Positions 25,573-33,755 of a DNA stretch of 64,000 nucleotides are shown piece by piece. Below the pieces are notes generated by a model. That model saw only the letters and a list, made by a program, of their open reading frames with translations. It was not told where the DNA came from and did not search any database. Numbering within the stretch: the stretch's first letter is position 1; the number at the start of each line of letters is the position of its first letter. The stretch lies in NCBI RefSeq assembly GCF_002104795.1, contig NZ_NCXO01000010.1, positions 1 through 64,000 on the forward strand, in the 5' to 3' direction. The DNA is from Mycolicibacillus koreensis. Its GTDB lineage: Bacteria; Actinomycetota; Actinomycetes; Mycobacteriales; Mycobacteriaceae. The translations under genes were made by a program, and so were the position numbers.

Positions 25573-27183
25573 TCAGTGGGGGACCTTTTTGGTGATGGCG
25601 CGCAAAACCGTCACCGCCGCGTCGGGCTTCTGCCCGACGTAGGCGAGGACGTCCACCACGATGTTGTTCACCGAGGTCAGCGCGTGCTGGTAGGTCCGGT
25701 TGTTGGTGTCGACGGTGGCGGTGGAGGTCACGATGTCGCCGGGGGTCACCGCGCTGATCAGCCAGTTGTAGCCAGGATCGCCGCCCGATCCGCTCACCCC
25801 GGCCGATTTGTAGGCGCACTGCTGCCACAGCGTCCGCTGCCGGGCCACGTGCCGGTCGGCCAGCTGCGGTGACGGGAACTCCACCACCGACGCGATGGTT
25901 ACCGCGCGCTGCTCCGGGGTGGTGTCCGCGAAATTCTCACCGTACTGATCGGTGGCGCCGCTGTTGTTGTAGCTGGCCTTCTGAAGCGGAAACACCGTGC
26001 CCACGCAGCTGTCGTTGCCTTCTTTGACGAGCTCTGTCAAAGGCTCGCCGTTCCGCTTCGCCGGGACCCCGGTGGCAGCGGTGACCTCGTCGACCGAGAC
26101 CATCAGCCCGGGCAGTTCGTCGGCGGACACGGTCGGCACCGCCTCGATGTTGGGGCCGGTCCCGGATGGATCGGTCGGGGAGTCCTTGCCGCCGAGTATC
26201 ACCCCGGCGGTCACCCCGCCGGCGACCAGCACTCCGACCGCGGTTCCGAACGCGATCAGTTTGCCGCGCCGGCGCCGGGGCGGCGCGGCCGCACCGTCGG
26301 CGGAGGCACCGAAGGCGGATCGTGGGGTGACCACGAGTTCGTACTCCTGCAGTGCGTGGCGGGCGGCGGCGGCCAGTGCCCGCCCGGACGGGAACCGGGC
26401 TGCGGGATCCTTGGCCATCGCGGTGGCGATCACCGAGTCGAACGCCTGACCCAACGCCCGGTCCGGTCCGCCGACCTGCGGTGGTGGGCGGCGCAGATGC
26501 GCTGCGGCCTGCGCGGCCCCGCCGGCGGTGTCGGCGTAGGGGACTTCGCCGGAGAGCAGGTGATACAGCGCGCATCCCAGCGAGTAGAGGTCGGCGCGGT
26601 AGTCGATCTGCTGGCCGGAGAGCACCTCCGGGGCCGCGTAGGCCATCGTGGCCATCACCATGTTGGTGCCGGTCAGTCCGGCATCATCGACGGCGCGCGC
26701 GATCCCGAAATCGGCCAGCAGCGCCCGCTCGTCCGGCCCGGCCGGCCCGGTGAGCAGGAAGTTCGCCGGTTTAAGGTCACGGTGCAACACCCGATGCGCG
26801 TGCGCGTAATCCAAGGCGTCGGCGACCTGGGCGATGAGGTGCACCGCCCGGCGCGGGGTCATGGTGCCGGAGCGGATCGCCGCGTCGGCGTCGATTCCGT
26901 CGACGAACTGCATCGCGATCCACAACTGACCGTCCGGGGTTTCGCCGCGGTCGTAGATCGAGACGATGTTGGGGTGGTCCAGGCGGGCGGCGACATCGGC
27001 CTCCCGGATGAACCGGGCGCGGAACTTCGGGTCGGCCGACAGCTCCGCGGAGAGCACTTTGAGTGCGTCCAACCGGGGCAGTGCCGGATCGTCCACGGCG
27101 TAAATGGTGCCCATACCGCCGGCGCCGATGATCCGGCGCACCCGGTAGCCGGCGACCACCGAGCCGATCGGAAACGTCGTCAT
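25573..27183 (-). CDS. Membrane Ser/Thr protein kinase with PknH-type sensor domain
   Basis: 536 residues. The cytoplasmic kinase domain (about 10-280) has the Gly-rich loop GAGGMG (20-25), catalytic K42, HRDLKPAN (134-141), DFG (158-160) and AYAAPEV. A single membrane helix follows (about 309-331). The extracellular domain (about 345-536) contains [23 protein letters not shown] and WQQCAYKSA, which matches the PknH C-terminal sensor family with its cysteine pair. It is the last gene of a seven-gene operon of lipoproteins and kinases. The ligand is unknown; control of wall or transport proteins by phosphorylation is likely by analogy with PknH. Confidence 0.92.
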   Translation of the reverse strand: MTTFPIGSVVAGYRVRRIIGAGGMGTIYAVDDPALPRLDALKVLSAELSADPKFRARFIREADVAARLDHPNIVSIYDRGETPDGQLWIAMQFVDGIDADAAIRSGTMTPRRAVHLIAQVADALDYAHAHRVLHRDLKPANFLLTGPAGPDERALLADFGIARAVDDAGLTGTNMVMATMAYAAPEVLSGQQIDYRADLYSLGCALYHLLSGEVPYADTAGGAAQAAAHLRRPPPQVGGPDRALGQAFDSVIATAMAKDPAARFPSGRALAAAARHALQEYELVVTPRSAFGASADGAAAPPRRRRGKLIAFGTAVGVLVAGGVTAGVILGGKDSPTDPSGTGPNIEAVPTVSADELPGLMVSVDEVTAATGVPAKRNGEPLTELVKEGNDSCVGTVFPLQKASYNNSGATDQYGENFADTTPEQRAVTIASVVEFPSPQLADRHVARQRTLWQQCAYKSAGVSGSGGDPGYNWLISAVTPGDIVTSTATVDTNNRTYQHALTSVNNIVVDVLAYVGQKPDAAVTVLRAITKKVPH

Positions 27184-27275
27184 CGCCGGTTCACCCCCTG
27201 GTGGGTCCCCGTCAACGTCACCGCCTCAACATATCGCCCGCCGCGGCGGCGGTTGTCACCGATCCTCATTCCGGG

Positions 27276-27887
27276 TCATTGGGGGGTGCCGACCCAGTAA
27301 CCGCCGCGATCGTCGGCGAACTTGATCTCTACGGTGCGCTTGGCCCCGGCGACGGTCGCCTCGCAGGTGAACGTGGACCCTTGTTTGATCACCGGGTTCT
27401 TCCCGTCATTGCAGTGCACGTCGGTGACGTCGCCGGCGCCATAGCCCAGGGTCGGGTCGCTGAGCACTTGGCGTACTCCGCTCTCGGCGTCGTGCACGTC
27501 GAGTTGCCGGGTGATCAGAAAGCCGGGCTTCCAGAACCCCAGCACTCCCAACGCGATCGCCGCGACGCCGACCACCGTCAACAGCGCGACCCGTCGCTTC
27601 TTCCCACCGAACCGGCGTTCTTTCGTGGCAGTGGAGGGGGTGATGACCGTGGTGGCCTCGGTCCCGGGGGGAAGGCCGCCCTCCGGGCCGGGGGCGTAGC
27701 CCGGTTGCGCCGGGGGCGCGACCGGCTGCCCGGGGGAGAACGCCGGTTGTCCGGACGGTGCCGCGGTCGGCTGCCAGGCCTGGGTGGCGGGCGGCTGGCC
27801 GGGTTGCGGAGGCTGGCCCGACGGGTTCCCCGGATCGGGCTGCCAGGCGCGGGTGGGCGGCGGTGAATTCGGTGGCTCAGTCATCAT
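27276..27887 (-). CDS. Proline-rich single-pass membrane protein with DUF4333 domain
   Basis: 203 residues. The N-terminal 95 residues are Pro/Gln-rich and cytoplasmic. A membrane helix follows (VALLTVVGVAAIALGVLGF), and the extracytoplasmic C-terminal domain (ESGVRQVLSDPTLGYGAGDVTDVHCNDGKNPVIKQGSTFTCEATVAGAKRTVEIKFAD) is typical of DUF4333, with two cysteines that probably form a disulfide. It is common in mycobacteria beside kinases and lipoproteins; its function is unknown. It sits 17 bases after the 437-residue lipoprotein and 92 bases before the kinase gene. Confidence 0.85.
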   Translation of the reverse strand: MMTEPPNSPPPTRAWQPDPGNPSGQPPQPGQPPATQAWQPTAAPSGQPAFSPGQPVAPPAQPGYAPGPEGGLPPGTEATTVITPSTATKERRFGGKKRRVALLTVVGVAAIALGVLGFWKPGFLITRQLDVHDAESGVRQVLSDPTLGYGAGDVTDVHCNDGKNPVIKQGSTFTCEATVAGAKRTVEIKFADDRGGYWVGTPQ

Positions 27888-27904
27888 TCTCTCCCGTCGG
27901 TGGG

Positions 27905-29218
27905 TTATTTGGCGGTCAGCAGTAGATACTGGGCGGAGGCCTTCTGGACGATTTGCGCCTTCTGTGTCGCGGCCACGTCGACGGCGTAATCACCGACGGT
28001 GAACAGGCAGGCGTAGTAGGTTTTGGCGTCATCGGTGCCGGGCTTGTCCTCCTGCTTGTGGCAGCGGGATCCTTCGATGCCGGGCACCGGCTCCATGGCC
28101 GCCCACTCGGTGCCGGTGCCCCGGACCTCCGCCCACTTGGCGATGATCTTCTCTGCCCCCGCCGCATCGCGGGCGTGGTACACGTCGGCACCGCTCAACG
28201 CGATATCGGTCACCCCGGCGTCGGTGAGCAGTTTCTCGTCGTCGGACGGGTCGTCGGAGTAGCTGAGGAACCCTCGCACCCCGTAGGTTCCAAAACGGAA
28301 CTTCCCGCGGATGTCGATCTCGGGTTCCATGGTGCGGGCCAGCAATCCGGTGGGATCCAGCGGCAGGTCGGGGATCTTGTCGACCGGGGTGGGTTTGAAG
28401 GTGTCGATCAGCGGGATCTGCTTGTCCAGGAAGGCGGTGACCAACCGGGCCGGCTCGTCCTTGTCGGTGGTTGAGTACACCTGCTGAACCAACAGGAACG
28501 GACCGTGCGGCGTATAGGAGACCACGGTGACGTTGCCTGAGCCGTAGCGCAATGCGCGGGCATCGGGGTGACCGGCGATGGCGATCGGGTCGAACGAGGG
28601 GGTGGTGTTATCGGGGTACCGGTTGGGGTCCGGCCCTCCTTTGACGCCCAGTTCCGTGGCGGCCGCCACGGCATCATCGGGACTCTGGTAGCGCAGCACC
28701 GCGGACTGCGCGACGAGGTTATGGTCCCCGCCGCGGGTACGGCTCACCATGAATCCGGTCACGTAGTTGGTGGCGGCGCTCGCGGGGAAGACGGTGTCGA
28801 GAATCGTCCCGACCGCGGTGGCGCCCTTGAACGGTCCGTTGAAGACGCTGAGAAGTCCGATTCCGCCGGTGAGATCGGCGTTGACTTCGAACGGCATCGT
28901 CATGAAGTCGGCCATCCGGCGGGCCTCGACGTAGATGCCCTGGTCGGCGGCCCTGCCCAGGTCCGGGCGCGGTTCGGTCGGGTAGTTTCCCGGGTTCAGG
29001 CCGTCCACGTCGGCGTGGTCCGGACGTTTCGCGACGTGCCCGGGAAGAGTCTGCGAACAGCCGGTCAGTGTCGCCGCACCGAGCGCCAGCAGACTCAGCG
29101 TGACGACCAGTCGCGTGGCGACCACCCCGCGCCGGCGCTGGTGCGGTCGCACCGGATTCGGCCGGTAGCCTGGGTGTGCTCGGCGCGGAATCGGTCGGTT
29201 CGGTGGCGCGGCCATCAT
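27905..29218 (-). CDS. Lipoprotein, paralogue A of the kinase-cluster family
   Basis: 437 residues. An arginine/proline-rich N-terminal tail (1-33) precedes a hydrophobic helix and lipobox LTGC (C54). The mature domain has family marks shared by four genes here: NYPTEPRPDLGRA, EARRMADFMTMPFEV, TPVDKIPDLPLDPTGLLART and VYHARDAAGAEKI. Near the C-terminus come RCHKQ and YACLFTVGDYAVDV, a probable disulfide pair, then AQYLLLTA. It resembles mycobacterial lipoproteins I recall as DUF7373. It is probably anchored in the outer leaflet of the plasma membrane. About 100 bp of this gene (28331-28430) is almost identical to paralogue B. Interaction with the cluster kinases is inference. Confidence 0.83.
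   Translation of the reverse strand: MMAAPPNRPIPRRAHPGYRPNPVRPHQRRRGVVATRLVVTLSLLALGAATLTGCSQTLPGHVAKRPDHADVDGLNPGNYPTEPRPDLGRAADQGIYVEARRMADFMTMPFEVNADLTGGIGLLSVFNGPFKGATAVGTILDTVFPASAATNYVTGFMVSRTRGGDHNLVAQSAVLRYQSPDDAVAAATELGVKGGPDPNRYPDNTTPSFDPIAIAGHPDARALRYGSGNVTVVSYTPHGPFLLVQQVYSTTDKDEPARLVTAFLDKQIPLIDTFKPTPVDKIPDLPLDPTGLLARTMEPEIDIRGKFRFGTYGVRGFLSYSDDPSDDEKLLTDAGVTDIALSGADVYHARDAAGAEKIIAKWAEVRGTGTEWAAMEPVPGIEGSRCHKQEDKPGTDDAKTYYACLFTVGDYAVDVAATQKAQIVQKASAQYLLLTAK
28331..28430. repeat. 100-bp near-identical repeat, copy 1 (in paralogue A)
   Basis: Differs by eye at two positions from the 100 bp at 29672-29771 inside paralogue B. It encodes the shared segment around TPVDKIPDLPLDPTGLLART. 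This is far more similar than the flanking parts of the two genes, which suggests recent gene conversion or a recently copied module. Confidence 0.75.
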
Positions 29219-29251
29219 CTTTCGGGTCTCATCATCTCTCTAGTCAACGGG

Positions 29252-30535
29252 TCACTCGGCGGTCAGCAACAGATACTGGGCGGCGGCCATCTGACGCAGT
29301 TTGGTCTTCTGTTTCGCGAACACGTCCACCGCGTAGTCGCCGGCGGTGAACAGGCAGGCGTATGCCGATTCTGCGTCGTCAGTGCCGGGTTTGATCACCT
29401 GCTGGTGGCAGCGTGAGCCGTCCAGGCCGGGTATCGCGTCGGCGGGGTCCCAGTCCTGTTCCCGGTCCTCGGCCCAGGCGCTGACGATCTGCTCTGCCCC
29501 GGCGGCGTCGCGGGCGTGGTAGACGTCGGTGCCGTTGAACACGATCTCGGTCACCCCTGCCTCGGCAAACAGCTTCTCGTCGGCGAATGGGTCGTCGGAG
29601 AAGGCGAGGGACCCGCGCGGTTCGTAGTGTCCATAGTTGAGTCGGTCCCGTTGATCCGGTGCAGGTTCCAGGGTGCGGGCCAGCAATCCGGTGGGATCCA
29701 GCGGCAGGTCGGGGATCTTGTCGACCGGGGTGGGTTCGAAGGTGTCGATCAGCGGAATCTGCTTGTCCAGGGTGCGTACCACCAGATCAGCTGCAGCATC
29801 CGGGTTTTCGGCGGCCGCTTGCTGGACCAGCACATACGGTCCGTGGGCGGTGAAGATGAGGAGATTGTGGTCCTTCTCCTCCCAGGCGATGCCGCGGCTC
29901 TCCGGGCGGCCCGGAATCGCGAGGTGGCGGTCCTGCGGTGCGTCCTCATCAAAGGGGGCTGCGAGTTTCGCTCCCTTGCCCGCTAGTTCGTCGGCTGCGA
30001 CGCGGGCATCAGCAGGACTCCCGTAGCGCAGCACCGTGTTCTGCAGATACAGGCCGCGGGAACCAGCGCTTGCCCGTTGGACGGTGAATCCGTTGACGAA
30101 ATTGTTCGCGGCTCCGTCGGGCACCGAGATTCGGAGTGTGCTGCGTAACGAACTCGCGCTCTTGACCACACCGTTGATGGCGCCCTGACTGTAACCGCCG
30201 GTGAGGTCCCGGTCGACATCGAACGGCATCGTCACGAAATCGGCCATCCGGCGGGCCTCGACGTAGACGCCCAAGTCTCCGGCTCTGCCCAAGTCCGGAC
30301 GCGGTTCGGTCGGATAGTTGCCCGCATCCAGCGCGGCGGGGTCCGCGGCCGGTGGCGCGTCGCCGGCGGTCGAGCAGCCGGCCAGCGCCACCGTGGCCGT
30401 GGTAAGGATGCTCACCACGGCCACGAACTGCCGGACGGGCAGAGCACGGAGGCGTCGTCCGAGCCGGTGCGCCCCGATGGCGGCCTGCCCGGGAGAGCCA
30501 TCCCAGGGTGGTGGGTTCGGTGGCGTCGTCATCAT
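29252..30535 (-). CDS. Lipoprotein, paralogue B of the kinase-cluster family
   Basis: 427 residues with a 35-residue cytoplasmic tail, a hydrophobic helix and lipobox LAGC (C54). Same architecture as paralogue A: NYPTEPRPDLGRAGDLGVYVEARRMAD, TPVDKIPDLPLDPTGLLART, VYHARDAAGAEQI, RCHQQ with ACLFTAGDYAVDV, and a final AAQYLLLTAE. The central 150 residues differ clearly from A, so ligand specificity may differ. It lies 33 bases from paralogue A and 16 from paralogue C in the same operon. Confidence 0.83.
   Translation of the reverse strand: MMTTPPNPPPWDGSPGQAAIGAHRLGRRLRALPVRQFVAVVSILTTATVALAGCSTAGDAPPAADPAALDAGNYPTEPRPDLGRAGDLGVYVEARRMADFVTMPFDVDRDLTGGYSQGAINGVVKSASSLRSTLRISVPDGAANNFVNGFTVQRASAGSRGLYLQNTVLRYGSPADARVAADELAGKGAKLAAPFDEDAPQDRHLAIPGRPESRGIAWEEKDHNLLIFTAHGPYVLVQQAAAENPDAAADLVVRTLDKQIPLIDTFEPTPVDKIPDLPLDPTGLLARTLEPAPDQRDRLNYGHYEPRGSLAFSDDPFADEKLFAEAGVTEIVFNGTDVYHARDAAGAEQIVSAWAEDREQDWDPADAIPGLDGSRCHQQVIKPGTDDAESAYACLFTAGDYAVDVFAKQKTKLRQMAAAQYLLLTAE
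29672..29771. repeat. 100-bp near-identical repeat, copy 2 (in paralogue B)
   Basis: Partner of 28331-28430, in the same reading frame and the same place in the protein. Paralogues C and D carry only diverged versions of this stretch. Confidence 0.75.
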
Positions 30536-30551
30536 CTCTCCGGTCAGTGGA

Positions 30552-31754
30552 TCACTCGGCGGTCAACAACAGGGATTGAGCGGCGGCCATCTGACGCAGA
30601 TTGGCCACCTGCGCGGCCGTGACGGTGACCGCGTAAGCGTCGACGCTGAAGTTGCAGGTGTAGAGCGTTCGGGCCTCGTCGGTGCCGCGCTTGGACACTT
30701 GCTCGTGGCAGCGAATCCCCTCGATGCCGGTAGCCGCGTCAACCGGATTCCAATCCGTGTCCCTGTCCCGGACGTCGGACCACTCGGTGACGATCTGCTT
30801 CGCCCCGGCGGCATCGCGGGTCTTGTAGACGTTGGCACCACCGAGGACTAGCTCGGTCACCCCAGCCTCGGCAAACAGTTTCTCGTCGGCGACCGGATCG
30901 TCGGAGAAGGTGAGGAAGGCGTGCGGGCCGTAGTGACCGAAAACGAGTTGGGTCTGGCGGTCCGGCGGTGGATCCAATGTTCGGCCCACCAACCCGGTGG
31001 GATCCAGTGGGAGGTCGGTGATCTGGTCGGCCGGGGTGGGCTCGAACTCATCGATCAACGGGATTTGCTGGGTCAACGTCTCGGCAATCCACGTCAGAGC
31101 CGGGTCTGGATCCGGCTGGGAGTCCAGGAAAGCGCTCTGCACCAACAGGAACGGCCCGTGTGCCGTGTAGGCAACCACGACGGCACGGCCATCCTGCCAG
31201 GTCAGGGCGCGGGCATCCGGGTGGTCCGGTATCGCCGTCGGCGTCACCGTCGGCCCGTCCTTGTCGGTGAACCATTGGGGGTCCGGGCCGCCCTTGATAC
31301 CCAACTCGGTGGCTGCCGCGGCGGCGTCCTCCGGGGTCGTGTAGCGGAGCACAGCATTGCGCAGGGCGCCCGTCTTCTCGGACCATCCACACGTGACGAA
31401 ACCGGCTACATAGTTGGTGGCGGCGCTCTCCGGGAAGATCGTGTCGAGGTTCGATCCGAGACTCGCGGCGCGGCTGAGGGCACCTTGGTGGTTGCATGGA
31501 TCGATGAGGCTTGGGTCGATATCGAACGGCATCGTCATGAAGTCGGCCATCCGGCGCGCCTCGACGTAACCGCCCAGGCTTCCGGCCTTACCCAGATCGC
31601 GGGGAGTGGTCGGGTAGTTGGCCGGGTCCAGTTCGATGCCGTCGGCGGGCGCCGCCGGTTTCGTCCCGTCACCGGTATTCGAGCAACCGGCCGACACCGT
31701 CGTACCGAGCGCGCACAGACATAACGCGGCCAGCAGTCTGCGGGTAAGCGTCAT
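30552..31754 (-). CDS. Lipoprotein, paralogue C of the kinase-cluster family
   Basis: 400 residues with a compact signal peptide and lipobox VSAGC (C24), without the cytoplasmic tail of A and B. Family marks: NYPTTPRDLGKAGSLGGYVEARRMADFMTMPFDI, TPADQITDLPLDPTGLVGRT, VYKTRDAAGAKQI, RCHEQ with YTCNFSVDAYAVTV, and AAQSLLLTAE. It has an extra cysteine pair in the middle (DPCNHQGA, FVTCGWSEK) that A and B lack. It lies directly downstream of the binding-protein-fused kinase (47-bp gap), so it is the lipoprotein most likely to be co-regulated with it. Confidence 0.83.
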   Translation of the reverse strand: MTLTRRLLAALCLCALGTTVSAGCSNTGDGTKPAAPADGIELDPANYPTTPRDLGKAGSLGGYVEARRMADFMTMPFDIDPSLIDPCNHQGALSRAASLGSNLDTIFPESAATNYVAGFVTCGWSEKTGALRNAVLRYTTPEDAAAAATELGIKGGPDPQWFTDKDGPTVTPTAIPDHPDARALTWQDGRAVVVAYTAHGPFLLVQSAFLDSQPDPDPALTWIAETLTQQIPLIDEFEPTPADQITDLPLDPTGLVGRTLDPPPDRQTQLVFGHYGPHAFLTFSDDPVADEKLFAEAGVTELVLGGANVYKTRDAAGAKQIVTEWSDVRDRDTDWNPVDAATGIEGIRCHEQVSKRGTDEARTLYTCNFSVDAYAVTVTAAQVANLRQMAAAQSLLLTAE

Positions 31755-31801
31755 CGGAGCCCTCTCGAACGGCTGTGGGAACGAAAGCCGCCGGTCATCA
31801 G

Positions 31802-33712
31802 TCAGTTCAAACCGGCGTTGATCACCGGAACCAGCGACTCGTTGAGATAGCGGGTCGCGGCGGGGCCGCCGCTGTTCAACGCCGAAATCTGGTCGGGGTC
31901 ATCGACGATGATGACGGTGTTGGAGCGGGTCTCCAATTGGGTGGGCAGCCCGTAGAAACCGCCGTTACCGGCGTCCTTGTCGGTCCGTAACACCAGCGTC
32001 ACCGCGGTTTTCCCGAAGTCCCACAGCTTGTCCATGTTGGCCGGTAGCTCGTCGGTGCCATCGGCGCCGGCGGCCATCTTCTCGTTGTAGGTGAACCCAA
32101 GGCCGGTGACGTAACCGGCGGGACCGGAATTCGCCAGCAGCGCGGTCACGCCGTCGTCGCCGAACCTGAACACCGAGACGGTCATCTCGGCAAGCTTCGG
32201 GTTGTCGGCGCGGATCTTCTCCTGGTCATCCTTGAGTTGTTCACGCAGTTCGGCGGCGGCGGTCTGTTCCCCCAGGACGGCGGTGAGCCAGGACAGTCGC
32301 TGGTCGGCGGTGAGCGCCTTCCCGGCAGTCGCCGGGCGGGTGATCGTGGGAGCCACGTCGGCGAGATCGTCGTAGGCCTGCTTGCTGACATCGCCGGTGT
32401 CGATGATCAACTCCGGCTTCACCGACTCCAACTTCGAGGCATCGGCGCTGGACAGGATGGTCGGGTTGCCGTGGACGCGGTCGGCCAGCCAGGAGGGCAG
32501 TTCCGTGCTGTCAGGGCTGACCAGGGCGACCGGTCGAGCACCCAGCGATACCGCAACATCGGCGTCGGCCAGGGTAAGCGCCGCTATCGAGTCGGGGCGT
32601 TTCTCCAGCAGAGTGGATCCGTAGGTGTGTTTGAACGACTGCGCGGGATAGGGCAGCGGTCCGGGTCTGGTGGCCATGAAGACCAGCACCCCGGCAAGTG
32701 CGACGGCCACGACCGCCGCCCCGGCACCGAGAAGCCATTTCCGGCGCCGTTTCGGGTCGGATTTCAGTTTGGCGAACGTACCGCTGAACGCACCCGAGGG
32801 ATAGGTCAGCGCTTCCTGGCCGTGCAAAGTCGTGACGGTGGGACTTGGCACCGGCCGATCCGGCATCCGGTTGTGCAGCATTGCGGCCTGCGCGGCCTCG
32901 AAAAGCTCCCTGGCGCTGTCGAATCGATCCTCGGGCCTCTTGGCCATCGCTATCGCCATCACCGCGTTGATCGCCGGCGGCAACTGTGGCGCGAATTCGG
33001 TGACCGTCGGCACCGGGCGGGTCAAGTGCGCCATCATGACCGCCGACATGGTGCCGGCGTCCTGGAAAGGGCTGCGCCCGGCTAGCATCCGGAACAGCGC
33101 ACATCCCAGCGAGTAAAGGTCGGCGCGGTGGTCCACCGGTCGACCCTCGATGGCCTCGGGGGATGCGTAGGCGACGGTGGCCATCATCGAACCGGTGGCG
33201 GTCAGCCGGGTCGCCTCCTCCACCGCGCGGGCGATCCCGAAGTCCGCCAACAACACCCGCTCCTGTGGACCGAGCTCACCGGTCAGCAGGAAGTTCGCCG
33301 GTTTGATATCGCGGTGCAGCAGTTTGCGTGAGTGCGCGAAGTCCAGCGCCTTGGCGACCTCGCCGATGATGTGCAGGGTCTGATCCACCGGGATCGGACC
33401 CCGATCGGCCAGTGCTCCGGCATCGGTGCCGTCGATGAACTGCATGGCGATCCAGAGCCGGCCGTCCTCCGCTTCACCGCGGGTGTAGACCCGCACGATG
33501 TTGGGGTGGTCGAGGCTGGCCGCCAGGTCCGCCTCCCGGATGAACCGGGCGCGGAACTCCGGGTCTCCGGAGAGTTCTGCGGAGAGCACCTTCAAGGCGA
33601 CGCTGCGCGGCAACGTGGGGTGCTTCGCCAGATACACCGTGCCCATGCCGCCGGCGCCGAGCACCCGCTCGATGGTGTATCCGGATACCTGAGCTCCTGC
33701 GGGCATGGTCAT
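31802..33712 (-). CDS. Ser/Thr protein kinase fused to a periplasmic siderophore-binding-protein-like domain
   Basis: 636 residues. The kinase domain (about 10-275) has Gly loop GAGGMG, K41, HRDIKPAN (133-140) and DFG (157-159). A linker and a basic stop-transfer stretch (PKRRRK) precede one membrane helix (326-348). The extracellular part (about 360-636) reads like the class III solute-binding fold of iron-siderophore/B12 receptors (FecB/BtuF/TroA): RPDSIAALTLADADVAVSLGARPVALV, VKPELIIDTG, YDDLADVAPTI, RLSWLTAVLGEQTAAAELREQL, and WDFGKTAVTLVL. Mycobacterial kinases normally carry PASTA, NHL or PknH-type sensors, so this combination is unusual. It would sense a small ligand, perhaps a siderophore or cofactor, and signal by phosphorylation. 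Confidence 0.88.
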   Translation of the reverse strand: MTMPAGAQVSGYTIERVLGAGGMGTVYLAKHPTLPRSVALKVLSAELSGDPEFRARFIREADLAASLDHPNIVRVYTRGEAEDGRLWIAMQFIDGTDAGALADRGPIPVDQTLHIIGEVAKALDFAHSRKLLHRDIKPANFLLTGELGPQERVLLADFGIARAVEEATRLTATGSMMATVAYASPEAIEGRPVDHRADLYSLGCALFRMLAGRSPFQDAGTMSAVMMAHLTRPVPTVTEFAPQLPPAINAVMAIAMAKRPEDRFDSARELFEAAQAAMLHNRMPDRPVPSPTVTTLHGQEALTYPSGAFSGTFAKLKSDPKRRRKWLLGAGAAVVAVALAGVLVFMATRPGPLPYPAQSFKHTYGSTLLEKRPDSIAALTLADADVAVSLGARPVALVSPDSTELPSWLADRVHGNPTILSSADASKLESVKPELIIDTGDVSKQAYDDLADVAPTITRPATAGKALTADQRLSWLTAVLGEQTAAAELREQLKDDQEKIRADNPKLAEMTVSVFRFGDDGVTALLANSGPAGYVTGLGFTYNEKMAAGADGTDELPANMDKLWDFGKTAVTLVLRTDKDAGNGGFYGLPTQLETRSNTVIIVDDPDQISALNSGGPAATRYLNESLVPVINAGLN

Positions 33713-33755
33713 TGTGGCCTCGCTTCGCTGATCGGGGTGGTCGGGGGACTCGCGG

